Shown here: positions 50,917 through 59,065 of the stretch, in pieces | How positions within the stretch are numbered: the stretch's first letter is position 1 | Layout: each line of letters starts with the position of its first letter | Assembly: GCF_002019645.1 (NCBI RefSeq) | Contig: NZ_KV917374.1 | Span: 647,452 to 711,451 of the forward strand | DNA from: Litchfieldia alkalitelluris | GTDB lineage: Bacteria; Bacillota; Bacilli; Bacillales; Bacillaceae_L | Direction: 5' to 3' | Length of the DNA: 64,000 nt | Made by a program: the position numbers and the translations under genes | Notes under the pieces: model-generated | Seen by the model: the letters and a program-made list of their open reading frames with translations, nothing else | What the model was told of the DNA's origin: nothing | Databases searched by the model: none

Positions 50917-51058
50917 AAGTAGCATGATTGATCCCCCAATTGAGCCGCTTGTTGCAGTGGCTGTTGCTGCTGCGATGATGCGACTGTTGTGGCTGATGTG
51001 TTTTACACGTATGGTGTGACCTTGATAGGAAAGTTTGTGCTCGCGTGGTGGAATCTCG
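50917..51058 (+). pseudogene. Decayed DUF2922 gene
   Basis: MIDPPIEPLVAVAVAAAMMR and, after frameshifts, a TGTTTTACACGTATGGTG and a GCTCGCGTGGTGGAATCTCG stretch match the intact DUF2922 genes at 51753 and 60642 (IDNPIEPVDPVAVAAAMDAI, VFYTAGGD, GARVIER). Several indels break the frame. It abuts the GGDEF remnant. Confidence 0.75.
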
Positions 51059-51160
51059 TATTATCCGGATGATCAAGATAGCAAAACCTTGATGAAGCAT
51101 GCTGACCTGGCAATGTACAAGGCCAAAGAAAAAGGCAAAAACACCTATCATGTATTTTGA
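51059..51160 (+). pseudogene. GGDEF-domain C-terminal fragment
   Basis: The plus strand reads YYPDDQDSKTLMKHADLAMY followed by KAKEKGKNTYHVF and a stop at 51158. This is the conserved end of a GGDEF diguanylate cyclase domain. In GGDEF-EAL proteins the next residues would be like QSDMFSHL, which is exactly where the fragment at 44828-45107 begins. Upstream GGDEF sequence is replaced by DUF2922 debris. Confidence 0.85.
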
Positions 51161-51190
51161 AGCAGCGGGACGGTTCTGGTGCTTCTTTTT
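51160..51190. repeat. GGGACGGTTCTCGTGCTTC repeat at the GGDEF fragment junction
   Basis: GAAGCAGCGGGACGGTTCTG then GTGCTTCTTTTTT, beginning within the stop codon of the GGDEF remnant. Confidence 0.85.
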
Positions 51191-51414
51191 TGAGGTGACG
51201 TAGGAAAAGCAGAAAAGAATCGGAGATTTAAAGTATATAGAACCAATGAACGTATAGTTTCCTTAATGGAATATGTCTCTTATTTTTGGCTTTCATCATC
51301 TTCTAGCAATACTAGGTTTTTTTCCAAGTTAACCCCTCCATTCGCAGCTCTAACAATTACCACATATACATTCGCATACTCTATGATTCTGTTATAGCTT
51401 CAAAAGCATCTGGT

Positions 51415-51437
51415 ATATACTAGATGCTATTTTTTTG
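51415..51437. terminator. Intrinsic terminator
   Basis: AGCATCT-GGTATATACT-AGATGCT followed by ATTTTTTT. It lies between relics and the DUF1659 gene. 51190-51414 holds no gene that I can support. Confidence 0.65.
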
Positions 51438-51496
51438 CCCTCATACCCCTTTTTCCACCCTTCCCTCTATAACTAGTGTGAAGGGAGGTGAAACAC

Positions 51497-51711
51497 ATGG
51501 CAGAACAAGTACTTACAGGTACGTCATTACGTTTAATTCTTGAAGCGGGTGTGGATCAGTTTGGTGAAATGAAGTACAAATCAAAGAACTACAACAACAT
51601 CAAAACGAGTGCAACACCTGACGCGCTTTTTGAACTGCGAACGCTCTTTTAGGGCTTCAAAGCTTAAAGAATGCAGGGATTCGTCGATTTGACACGAACG
51701 ACATTTTTTAA
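51497..51711 (+). pseudogene. DUF1659 gene with one-base frameshift
   Basis: GGGAGGTG precedes the ATG. The frame reads MAEQVLTGTSLRLILEAGVD through TSATPDALFE, then goes out of frame and stops at LRTLF. The intact paralog at 60385 has DALFATANALLGLQSL. Comparing the two, TTTGCAACAGCG became TTTGAACTGCG, a net loss of one base. Downstream of the shift the rest (NAGIRRFDTNDIF) is intact in another frame. A recent lesion. Confidence 0.85.
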
Positions 51712-51752
51712 TGGGTAAGTGATTTCAATAATCTAAGAAAGGAGGAGAGAAA

Positions 51753-51971
51753 ATGGCTAAAACGTTAGAAATGAGCTTTAGTACTGTGGATGGGAAGACA
51801 GCGAAGGTTTCGATTGATAACCCGATTGAACCCGTTGATCCAGTAGCTGTTGCTGCTGCGATGGATGCGATTGTTGCGGCAAATGTGTTTTACACAGCTG
51901 GTGGTGATTTTGCTGGGAGAGTTGGCGCTCGAGTGATTGAGCGGAATGTGGCAGATGTGGTTTTAGGTTAA
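51753..51971 (+). CDS. DUF2922 family protein
   Basis: A 72-residue protein with AAAGGAGGAGAG before the ATG. Begins MAKTLEMSFSTVDGKTAKVS, with IDNPIEPVDPVAVAAAMDAI and the end GARVIERNVADVVLG. DUF2922 genes regularly follow DUF1659 genes in Bacillaceae. Function of either is unknown. Here the partner DUF1659 gene is frameshifted. Close copy at 60642. Confidence 0.9.
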   Translation: MAKTLEMSFSTVDGKTAKVSIDNPIEPVDPVAVAAAMDAIVAANVFYTAGGDFAGRVGARVIERNVADVVLG

Positions 51972-51978
51972 TAAATTA

Positions 51979-52011
51979 AGAGGTCCCTTTCTATCTGAGA
52001 AAGGGGCCTCT
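51979..52011 (+). terminator. Terminator-like hairpin after DUF2922
   Basis: AGAGGTCCCTTTCT pairs with AGAAAGGGGCCTCT. Weak U-tract. Confidence 0.65.
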
Positions 52012-52034
52012 ATCTATTTGAGTTTAAATGGAAA

Positions 52035-52130
52035 AGGAAGCATGAGAACCGTCCCGACGCTCCCCCGAGAAGCGCGAGAACCGTCCCCCTGCTCCCCGGG
52101 TGGTGACAGTAGCACCACCCAAAGGGATAT
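52035..52130. repeat. Inverted GGGACGGTTCTCGTGCTTC units plus GGGTGGTGACAG repeat
   Basis: AAGCATGAGAACCGTCCCGA, AAGCGCGAGAACCGTCCCCC, then CCGGGTGGTGACAGTAGCAC with CACCACCC, so both repeat families sit side by side as at 35901-36030. No gene in 51972-52285. Confidence 0.8.
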
Positions 52131-52285
52131 TTCAGAAAATAAATTAGGTCAATTGAACTGAATCCATTTACTTACAGGCGAGAAGTAGGTAGAATTAAAA
52201 AAGGATTTTGTGGGAATTTGTGACCAGTGAAATTTTTTCATTATTTTTACATTTTTTCATAGATAAAAAAAGGGAGCTGAGATAT

Positions 52286-52786
52286 TTGTCTAATAATCTA
52301 CAATCAAAATTAGGAGAAGGTCTTTCAAAGTTTCAAGGTGGAATTGAGCAAGGAAAGCAGAAGTTACAGCTTGTTCAGGAGATTAATCGTCTGAAGAAGG
52401 AAATCAACGAAGTTTCTGGGAAGAAGGCTAAGGTCTTACTTGAAGTAGGTCAAGCTACCTACAATAAAATTCGTCAAGGTGAAATCACTGATCCTGAGCT
52501 TGTTGAATTAACAGAGAAGTTGGTAGGCTTTGATCATAATATCTATCAATCTAGAAAAAAGGTAGCAGAATTAAATTCTACTAGTGACAACCAAGGTGGA
52601 ATTACATGTCCTTCTTGTCAAACAGTTAATAGTAATGATGCAAAGTTTTGTGGTGGTTGTGGAGCGAAGGTTGAAGCAGCAGCAACGGTTTTATCGGTTG
52701 AAGGTGAGCCTTGTGTGAAATGTGAAGAGTCGATTCCGCATGATGCTAATTTCTGTCCTTGTTGCGGAACGAAGGTAGTAGGTTAA
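52286..52786 (+). CDS. Coiled-coil protein with C-terminal double zinc ribbon
   Basis: A 166-residue protein. TTG at 52286 is chosen since GGGAGCTGAG precedes it and the longer frame starts with unlikely hydrophobic sequence. The first 100 residues (SNNLQSKLGEGLSKFQGGIE, LVQEINRLKKEINEVSGKK) are helical. Two zinc ribbons follow: CPSCQTVNSNDAKFCGGCG and CVKCEESIPHDANFCPCCG. No membrane segment. The next gene starts 31 bases later. Together with 52817 and 54391 it makes a row of zinc-ribbon proteins. Confidence 0.8.
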   Translation: MSNNLQSKLGEGLSKFQGGIEQGKQKLQLVQEINRLKKEINEVSGKKAKVLLEVGQATYNKIRQGEITDPELVELTEKLVGFDHNIYQSRKKVAELNSTSDNQGGITCPSCQTVNSNDAKFCGGCGAKVEAAATVLSVEGEPCVKCEESIPHDANFCPCCGTKVVG

Positions 52787-52816
52787 GCATCATAATAGAA
52801 AAGGAGGTAGAACAGT

Positions 52817-54316
52817 TTGTTTTGTAACCATTGTGGAACGAAAAACCCAGAAGGCGCCCTTTATTGTAGTAATGATGGGGTTGCATTAACACAAGTAAGT
52901 GAGAGAGTACAATTAGTTCGTGAAGAAATGAGATTTTGTAAGAATTGTAGTCATGAAAGTGGGCTAGTAGGAAATTATTGTTCATCATGTGGAACTGCAT
53001 TTGAAAAAGTGACCGAAAAGGTAGAAACAGAAAAAGTGTCTTTGACGGCAACATCTACACGTCTATTTACCCCAAGTGCCCAAAGTAGTGAAGGGTTCCT
53101 AGCAACTTTAACAGATCGCAATCATCTAATTCATTCTCTTAAATATATAGGAATTGCTATTGTTACATTATTCATTATTTCATGGATTACTAGTTCATCG
53201 GCAAATAGTGTCCTGCAAGAAACGTTTAGTGGAGATCTTGGGCCTTTAGCTGAGGGACTTAAACTAATCTCTATGACAGATGTGTTTATGTTAAATCATA
53301 TGGCGAGCTTGGATTACACGGTTGAGACAGGCTTTTTTGAAGCACAGTTAAAAACATCAAGTGGACTGTTTTTACTATTGTTAATACCTGCGATTATTTT
53401 TATTTTAATCGGCTATTTTATGCAACGTAAATGCATTGACAGCACGATGGTTGAACGATTAACTCGTAGTCTTTCATTTGCGATTGTTTATGGGGTCATT
53501 GTTGGTGTGATTAGTTTATTTGCAGGAGTATCAACGAAATTTGAAGACCCAACGGGGTTTGTTGGAGAAATTACAGCATCGGCTGATTATTCGTTTTTTG
53601 AAAGTATTTTTAATGCCGTTATTATTAGTTTTATTTTTACTACAGTAGGTTCATTAATTGGACTAGCAAAAGAGCAACGTTTGATAAATTACCAATATGG
53701 GTTATCGATTACACGTGCGATTGTTACTTCAGTGATTGGTCTTGCGATTTCAATCGTTGCCGGAATTGTTCTTTTACAATCAAATGAAGAAATTACGATA
53801 GATAACGGCACAGCAGATACAATCCTTGCTTCTCAGGTAGGTGGATATTTGTGGAGTATCAGTCAGTTTAACGGCTTAACGCTTAATGCAGTATCATATG
53901 ACGAAGAAATCACAGCGAGCTACTCACTACTAGGTGGAGCTAAGGCGTCTGAGGATGAAGCAGAATTTAAAGAAATGTTTGGTGAGATCAGTGGAATTCT
54001 TTGGTTATTAGTGCTGATCCCAATTGGGCTACACTTCTGGGCAGGGACACAATTGCGTAAGGCAACACAAGGAAATCTGCTTTATGAGCTTGTCGCATAT
54101 GCTGTGGCGTTCGGAATTGTTAATGTGCTACTAGTTTGGATTTCTAAATTAACAGTCACAACGAATTTTGATGATGCATTCACGGTTTCGTTTGGTTTTT
54201 CTACGATTAGTACATTTATCATCAGTACCATCTTTGCTTTTGTCGTATCGTATGGTGCAGTAATGGTCACAAATCGTCAAGCACCTCAAACCTATGGACA
54301 GTCTCATTCTGCTTAA
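52817..54316 (+). CDS. Polytopic membrane protein with N-terminal zinc ribbons
   Basis: A 499-residue protein started by TTG at 52817 behind AAAGGAGGTAG. Two zinc ribbons at the N-terminus: CNHCGTKNPEGALYCSND (third and fourth ligands partly replaced, so it may not bind well) and CKNCSHESGLVGNYCSSCG. Then at least six transmembrane segments, for example SLKYIGIAIVTLFIISWITS, FLLLLIPAIIFILIGYFMQR and ISTFIISTIFAFVVSYGAVM. Relatives of this plan are of unknown function. Co-transcribed with 52286, separated from 54391 by a terminator. Confidence 0.78.
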   Translation: MFCNHCGTKNPEGALYCSNDGVALTQVSERVQLVREEMRFCKNCSHESGLVGNYCSSCGTAFEKVTEKVETEKVSLTATSTRLFTPSAQSSEGFLATLTDRNHLIHSLKYIGIAIVTLFIISWITSSSANSVLQETFSGDLGPLAEGLKLISMTDVFMLNHMASLDYTVETGFFEAQLKTSSGLFLLLLIPAIIFILIGYFMQRKCIDSTMVERLTRSLSFAIVYGVIVGVISLFAGVSTKFEDPTGFVGEITASADYSFFESIFNAVIISFIFTTVGSLIGLAKEQRLINYQYGLSITRAIVTSVIGLAISIVAGIVLLQSNEEITIDNGTADTILASQVGGYLWSISQFNGLTLNAVSYDEEITASYSLLGGAKASEDEAEFKEMFGEISGILWLLVLIPIGLHFWAGTQLRKATQGNLLYELVAYAVAFGIVNVLLVWISKLTVTTNFDDAFTVSFGFSTISTFIISTIFAFVVSYGAVMVTNRQAPQTYGQSHSA

Positions 54317-54322
54317 AAAAAT

Positions 54323-54358
54323 ACCCTCACCACGTTACTTGGTGAGGTCATCTTTTTA
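54323..54358 (+). terminator. Intrinsic terminator
   Basis: CCTCACCA pairs with TGGTGAGG, followed by TCATCTTTTT. Confidence 0.75.
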
Positions 54359-54390
54359 TGTATGGATGAGTGAAGAAAGGAGACAAAAGC

Positions 54391-56247
54391 ATGAAATTTT
54401 GTACATCATGTGGCGCAAAAAAAGTAGATGATACTCCATTCTGTAATGAATGTGGGCATAAATTTGAAGAACAACCTGTGAAAAAGACGAGAGAAAATAA
54501 GAATCAAATTCCTTCATGGAGTGCTTTTTCGTTAAAAAAGAAGTTAATCATTGGTGGAGTGCTAGCTATATTGATTATCGGCTTTGCTCTATATAAAGTG
54601 GGGGATTCTTTAACTGATAAAACAAAGCTGATGGCATCGTTTACGGAGCATTTAGAAAACGGTGATGTGAAAGAGTTAACTGCTATGCTAGATTCAGGAG
54701 ATGAGTCACTCACAATGACTGAAGACCATGTGAAAGACTTGATTGCCTTTATTAAGGAAGACCCTTATTTAGAAGAGGAAATCCTTGCACAGCTTCGCGA
54801 AAATGCAAAGGCGGGTGGCTTTTCATTAAACAGCTCAATGGAAGCTAGTGGAGAATATGATTACTTGGGGCAGCAGTTAATTACCTTTGAAAAACGTGGG
54901 AAGAAGTTTTTCATTTATGATAATTATGACTTCGTGGTACAACCGCTTTCAATATCAGGCTACACGAATTATGATGACTTAACGTTTTTCGTCGATGGAG
55001 AAGAAGTGAAATCACCTGTGATTGAAGACGGATACGTGACACTTGGTTCATTTTTACCAGGAAATTATAAGGTAAAGGCTGTTCTATCAACTGACTTTGT
55101 CGAGTTAGAAAAAGAAGTAGATGTTAGTCTCTATTATACTAGTGAATATGATTTAACCCTTGATATTGATTATGTAGATGTGTATTCAAATGTAGCTGAT
55201 GCTACCGTGTTAGTAAATGGCAAGGATACAGGGTTAAAGCTTAATTCCGACAAAGAAGTAGAAGTCGGGCCAGTTCTCTTAGATGGGTCAATGAACATTC
55301 AAATTGAAAAAGACACACCAATTGGGAAGCTTAAAAGCGCTGAGGTCTCAATTGATAATGATGATTTAACGGTTAACCTAGCTCTTTCCGACGAGCAAAA
55401 AGAAGTCGTGACATCACAGATAAAAGACACGCTTCTAGCATTGTCAGAGGCATTTAACCAAAAGGATGCAAGTCCACTAAAGAATCAATCAGAGTATGTT
55501 CAATCAGAATTTGAAGAATTACTTCATTATAGTTTTGCAGGTTATTTATCTGATTTAAAAGTGAATAACAATACTTTTTACATTGAGGAAAGAGACGGAA
55601 AGTGGGTCACAACTGTAGAGGTATTTGAGCACTGGATAAGTTCATATTATGATGAGTATGAAGGAGCAATCGCAACTGAGGATCAGGCAACTTCATTTTT
55701 ATATGAAATGACGTATGATGAAGGAAAGAAGAATTGGTCAATTGATTCTATTGAAAGTATGTATGGTTCTGATGACGGTGAAATGACGCAGGTTGATATT
55801 GATGCTGATGGGCTGAAAAAGAAGTTTGAGGAGTCTCCTGCTTATAAGGAGCTTACAACGGCAATGAATACTGAGGGAATTGACTCGTTTATGACCACTT
55901 ATATATCAACCTCTGTAGCTGCTATTAATAATCGTGATTTCTCGATGGTGTCTGGTTATATTGATCCTTCTTCGTCCGCATACCTTAAGGAAGTTGAGGA
56001 TTACATTGATTACCTGGACAGTAAAGGAATTACCGAAGACCTCCTTCTAGTCGAGGTAGCAATGGTTGACCAGAAGGACGACGAAACCCTTACGGTAACA
56101 ACGAATGAAGAATATTATATTCATTATGAAGACGGAAGCACGAAGTTTAAGGCCTATGAATCTACGTATGAAGTAAAGACAGGGTCAGATGGCTTTAAAA
56201 TGTATAAATTAGTAGAGACGAACGAAGTAGATAGTGAAGATTTGTAA
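54391..56247 (+). CDS. TcaA-like membrane protein with N-terminal zinc ribbon
   Basis: A 618-residue protein. The ATG at 54391 has AAGGAGAC before it. Order: zinc ribbon CTSCGAKKVDDTPFCNECG (residues 4-22), transmembrane helix (about 50-68, LIIGGVLAILIIGFALY), then outer TcaA-type domains (MASFTEHLENGDVKELTAML, FLPGNYKVKAVLSTDF, VNGKDTGLKLNS), and a final NTF2-like domain (AAINNRDFSMVSGYIDPSSS to TYEVKTGSDGFKMYKLVE). This matches staphylococcal TcaA, linked to glycopeptide response and wall traits, though longer. Own transcript between two terminators. Confidence 0.8.
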   Translation: MKFCTSCGAKKVDDTPFCNECGHKFEEQPVKKTRENKNQIPSWSAFSLKKKLIIGGVLAILIIGFALYKVGDSLTDKTKLMASFTEHLENGDVKELTAMLDSGDESLTMTEDHVKDLIAFIKEDPYLEEEILAQLRENAKAGGFSLNSSMEASGEYDYLGQQLITFEKRGKKFFIYDNYDFVVQPLSISGYTNYDDLTFFVDGEEVKSPVIEDGYVTLGSFLPGNYKVKAVLSTDFVELEKEVDVSLYYTSEYDLTLDIDYVDVYSNVADATVLVNGKDTGLKLNSDKEVEVGPVLLDGSMNIQIEKDTPIGKLKSAEVSIDNDDLTVNLALSDEQKEVVTSQIKDTLLALSEAFNQKDASPLKNQSEYVQSEFEELLHYSFAGYLSDLKVNNNTFYIEERDGKWVTTVEVFEHWISSYYDEYEGAIATEDQATSFLYEMTYDEGKKNWSIDSIESMYGSDDGEMTQVDIDADGLKKKFEESPAYKELTTAMNTEGIDSFMTTYISTSVAAINNRDFSMVSGYIDPSSSAYLKEVEDYIDYLDSKGITEDLLLVEVAMVDQKDDETLTVTTNEEYYIHYEDGSTKFKAYESTYEVKTGSDGFKMYKLVETNEVDSEDL

Positions 56248-56251
56248 GAAT

Positions 56252-56289
56252 AGAGAGGGTAATCATCTTTGATGGTTGCTCTTTTTTTG
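56252..56289 (+). terminator. Terminator after the TcaA-like gene
   Basis: AGAGGGTAATCATC pairs with GATGGTTGCTCT followed by TTTTTT. Confidence 0.8.
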
Positions 56290-56319
56290 AAAAAAGAGTG
56301 GTGTTAGGATAATTAATGA

Positions 56320-56353
56320 GGTCCGCTCCCTTTTGAGGAGACGGACCTTTTTT
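56320..56353 (+). terminator. Second hairpin with U-tract
   Basis: GGTCCG pairs with CGGACC, followed by TTTTTT. Confidence 0.6.
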
Positions 56354-56453
56354 GAACAAAGTTCAGGTGGTGAAAGTGGCGCCAGGAAGCGTGAGAATGA
56401 TGTGCACCCCAATTGTTAGACACAACAACTAACAATTGGAGGTGCACTTTTAC

Positions 56454-56966
56454 ATGAAGAAGAAATACCCTTTAGAAATAAAGATAGCTGCAGTAAATGA
56501 ATATCTTGAAGGCGGAGAGTCTATCAGGCAGACAGCCCAAAAGTACAATGTTAATAAAACGATGTTACACAGATGGGTAGCGAAATTTCAAAATCATGGT
56601 ATATCTGGCTTAGAGGAAACCTATACAAAATACTCATTTGAGTTTAAAATGGACGTACTTAATTATCTGAACGAGATGGGAGCGTCCATCGAAGAAGTTA
56701 CTGCAGTATTTAATGTTTCTTCATCTGCCATAGTGTATAAGTGGAAGAATCTACTTGAAACACAGGGAATTGACGCTCTTAAAAAGAAGAAAAAGGAGCG
56801 TCCTTCACCCATGAAAAAGCAACCTAAGAATAATCAACCAGTAGAAGGAACTGAAGAAGCACTACGTGCTGAAATTGAACAACTTCGTATGGAGAATGCA
56901 TATTTAAAAAAGCTACAAGCCTTAATTCAGGAAAAGAACTCACAGAAAAAGAAAAGGCACAGGTGA
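56454..56966 (+). CDS. IS3-family OrfA (DNA-binding helix-turn-helix)
   Basis: A 170-residue protein. The ATG at 56454 has TTGGAGG upstream. Two helix-turn-helix units ([20 protein letters not shown] and [20 protein letters not shown]) are followed by a leucine-zipper-like tail ([20 protein letters not shown]). Ends in an A-rich run (AGAAAAAGAAAAGG, 56943-56956) just before the overlap with orfB. In this family a -1 ribosomal slip there yields the OrfAB transposase. Confidence 0.9.
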   Translation: MKKKYPLEIKIAAVNEYLEGGESIRQTAQKYNVNKTMLHRWVAKFQNHGISGLEETYTKYSFEFKMDVLNYLNEMGASIEEVTAVFNVSSSAIVYKWKNLLETQGIDALKKKKKERPSPMKKQPKNNQPVEGTEEALRAEIEQLRMENAYLKKLQALIQEKNSQKKKRHR

Positions 56967-57805
56967 TTTATGAATTAAGGCGTGAATTTAAGGTGATTGA
57001 CTTGATAAAGTTCGCTGAAATGCCACGTAGCACGTATTATTATTGGGTAAAACAAATGGATAAACCAGATAAATATAGTGAAATGAAAGAGGTTATCCAA
57101 CAGATCTTTGACGAACATCAAGGTCGATATGGCTATCGACGTATCACACTGGAATTACGTAATCGGGGTCATGTAATTAATCACAAAACAGTCCTTCGCT
57201 TAATGAATGAGATGGGTTTAAAATGCTTAGTTCGCATGAAAAAATACCGTTCATATCGTGGAAAAGTGGGTGAAGTCGCACCGAATATACTAGAGCGAGA
57301 TTTCCAAGCTACGAAGCCAAATGAGAAGTGGGTTACAGATGTGACAGAATTCCATTTGTTTGGCGAGAAACTTTATCTTTCACCTATTCTGGACCTTTAC
57401 AACGGTGAAATTATTGCTTATAACCTAGAGAAACGTCCAGTATACACACTTGTATCTAAAATGTTAGATACGGCCATACAACAATTAGACGACCATGATT
57501 GCCCTATCCTTCACTCTGATCAAGGCTGGCATTATCAGATGAAGAAGTTTCGACACACCTTACAGAAGAATGGAATTACCCAAAGTATGTCTCGCAAGGG
57601 CAATTGTTTAGATAATGCAGTAATGGAGAACTTTTTTGGATTATTAAAGAGCGAATTACTTTATTTAAGAGAATTTGAGAGTATGGATCATTTCAAACTA
57701 GAATTAGAGAAATATATTTACTATTATAATCACAAACGGATTAAGCAAAAATTAAAAGGTATGAGTCCGATTCAATATCGAACTCATACCCAGCAAGCTG
57801 CTTAA
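56963..57805 (+). CDS. IS3-family OrfB (DDE transposase)
   Basis: Catalytic half of 280 residues, GTG at 56963 overlapping the orfA stop. Starts with HTH_21-like [23 protein letters not shown] triad in [27 protein letters not shown] and [16 protein letters not shown]. Ends with [19 protein letters not shown], standard for IS150/IS3. Intact. Likely made mainly as an OrfAB fusion. Confidence 0.92.
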   Translation: MIYELRREFKVIDLIKFAEMPRSTYYYWVKQMDKPDKYSEMKEVIQQIFDEHQGRYGYRRITLELRNRGHVINHKTVLRLMNEMGLKCLVRMKKYRSYRGKVGEVAPNILERDFQATKPNEKWVTDVTEFHLFGEKLYLSPILDLYNGEIIAYNLEKRPVYTLVSKMLDTAIQQLDDHDCPILHSDQGWHYQMKKFRHTLQKNGITQSMSRKGNCLDNAVMENFFGLLKSELLYLREFESMDHFKLELEKYIYYYNHKRIKQKLKGMSPIQYRTHTQQAA

Positions 57806-57957
57806 TAGCTTGTGTCTAACATTTTGGGTTCAGTTCAGAACCGTCCCCATGCTTCATTATCGATATCTCTTCGTTTTATAGGGATAGTTGCAGCCACAGG
57901 AACCACACGAGCATTTGATCCATCTACAAGAGCGACAAATTAAGTCGTGTGTTGAAT

Positions 57958-58041
57958 TTAAATATGTATGACAGTAATTTTATCTACATGCTTAAGTGTA
58001 ACAGCATTAACTGCAAGTCCTACAAAAAAACCAATCATCAT
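57958..58041 (-). CDS. 27-residue hydrophobic peptide (candidate)
   Basis: ATG at 58039-58041 with AAAGGTTGAT before it. The product is MMIGFFVGLAVNAVTLKHVD followed by KITVIHI. One hydrophobic segment, with charges near the end, reminiscent of small type I toxin or holin-like peptides, but with no recognised match and no evident antisense RNA. The 57858-58297 interval has nothing else that I can support. Confidence 0.35.
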   Translation of the reverse strand: MMIGFFVGLAVNAVTLKHVDKITVIHI

Positions 58042-58297
58042 ATCAACCTTTCAAACTAAATTACCTACGTTATATCAAATTAAATACCCCTCTTTATTTT
58101 AACAAAGCCGTTCTTTTATTGAAAAATAAATTAAAGTAACGTACCTCTTTTTTGTTTCCCATTCTATCCAAGAAGTAACTCTGCTATGTGAAAAGCTATT
58201 TTAATAGAGATTGTTACTATTTAAAAAAATACGGGATTAATTTCCTCTTTATGGTAATATGAAAACATAAATGTTTCCTAGTAAATGAGGTGTATTA

Positions 58298-58567
58298 ATG
58301 ATCCTTGAGATATTTACAAATGTAGGTATGTCAATGGTTATGTTCCTTCGTGGTAAACCAAATGATGAAAAAGTTAACCGTAACATGGAAATGCTAAAAG
58401 GGGCAGAGTGGTTTAAACAAATCTATTCAAAGAATGAAGAATTGTTAGAGGCTGATGAACATTTGCGGTACATCGTTGGATGGGCGAAAGTTGAGAAAAT
58501 ATTAAAAAGTGAGAAGAGAACTGACAAATTAAGGGAACAAATCCTAGAAGCCATAAACGAGAGATAG
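58298..58567 (+). CDS. 89-residue hypothetical protein
   Basis: Mostly helical, charged protein with GAGGTG before the ATG. Begins MILEIFTNVGMSMVMFLRGK (possible short membrane-associated helix), continues AEWFKQIYSKNEELLEADEH and RTDKLREQILEAINER. No family recognised. Downstream is a decayed DUF2922 copy. Confidence 0.6.
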   Translation: MILEIFTNVGMSMVMFLRGKPNDEKVNRNMEMLKGAEWFKQIYSKNEELLEADEHLRYIVGWAKVEKILKSEKRTDKLREQILEAINER

Positions 58568-58589
58568 CTATGAGACTATCATTTACACG

Positions 58590-58712
58590 ATGATGTTGTT
58601 CATGGGATAAAGGAACCCATCCGTTGTGCTTCAATGAAATGGTTGTTTTACGCCTCAGGTGGTGTGTCAGATAGGGGAGCTAGATGCTTCGCGTGGTGGA
58701 GCTTACAAATTA
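58590..58712 (+). pseudogene. Decayed DUF2922 remnant
   Basis: GTTTTACGCCTCAGGTGGTG and GGGGAGCTAGATGC, CGCGTGGTGGAGC keep the VFYASGG...GAR...VVE pattern of DUF2922 genes, close in sequence to the remnant at 50917. No intact frame. Confidence 0.55.
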
Positions 58713-58721
58713 TCAAATTAG

Positions 58722-58767
58722 AAAAAGAAGCACGAGAACCTTCCCCATGCGTCCCCATGCTTCGTCA
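58722..58767. repeat. GGGACGGTTCTCGTGCTTC repeat, inverted orientation
   Basis: GAAGCACGAGAACCTTCCCC followed by ATGCGTCCCCATGCTTCG. Confidence 0.8.
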
Positions 58768-58781
58768 AGGAGGAATCTTTC

Positions 58782-59042
58782 ATGCAGCTATTAAACAAGG
58801 TAGAAGTGAATTCAAGTAAGGGAAAGTATCTCTTGTATCAATTTCGTGATGGAAATGCGATGCCGAAGTTAGTGATCAATCAAGTAACTGATGGAGTTGA
58901 AGTTCCTGTTCCCAATATGTATAGGGAGCTGAAACGTCTAAATCAAGAGTTTTCTTTACACATAGATTATGAACCGAACCACCGCATCAAATTAAATACA
59001 CGAGAGTTCGGGAATGAATTTATGACTAGATTTAAGGGTTAA
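58782..59042 (+). CDS. 86-residue hypothetical protein
   Basis: Soluble protein with AAGGAGGAATC before the ATG. Reads MQLLNKVEVNSSKGKYLLYQ then FRDGNAMPKLVINQVTDGVE and RELKRLNQEFSLHIDYEPNH, suggesting a small alpha-beta fold. No family recognised. It lies 23 bases before the GIY-YIG-like gene and probably shares its transcript. Confidence 0.62.
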   Translation: MQLLNKVEVNSSKGKYLLYQFRDGNAMPKLVINQVTDGVEVPVPNMYRELKRLNQEFSLHIDYEPNHRIKLNTREFGNEFMTRFKG

Positions 59043-59065
59043 TTAACAAAAAAAGAGGGATACAT

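Larger units (their letters stand above)
56398..57837 (+). mobile_element. IS3-family (IS150-like) insertion sequence
   Basis: Length 1440 bp. Ends TGATGTGCACCCCAATTGTT (left) and, on the other strand, TGAACTGAACCCAAAATGTT (right), both followed by AGACACAA, form imperfect terminal inverted repeats. A 3-bp duplication GAA flanks it (56395-56397 and 57838-57840). Contains orfA and orfB with all DDE motifs. Appears complete. Confidence 0.9.
56382..57857. repeat. GGGACGGTTCTCGTGCTTC repeat interrupted by an IS3-family element
   Basis: Left part GGAAGCGTGAGAA (to 56397) and right part GAACCGTCCCCATGCTTC (from 57838) rejoin to one normal repeat unit once the IS and one copy of GAA are removed. 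Confidence 0.85.

Noticed and set aside
51288-51420. Minus-strand coding-like stretch ending NLEKNLVLLEDDESQK
   Set aside because: No start of reasonable length; only a 15-codon frame has a ribosome-binding site, so it may be a worn gene end but cannot be supported.
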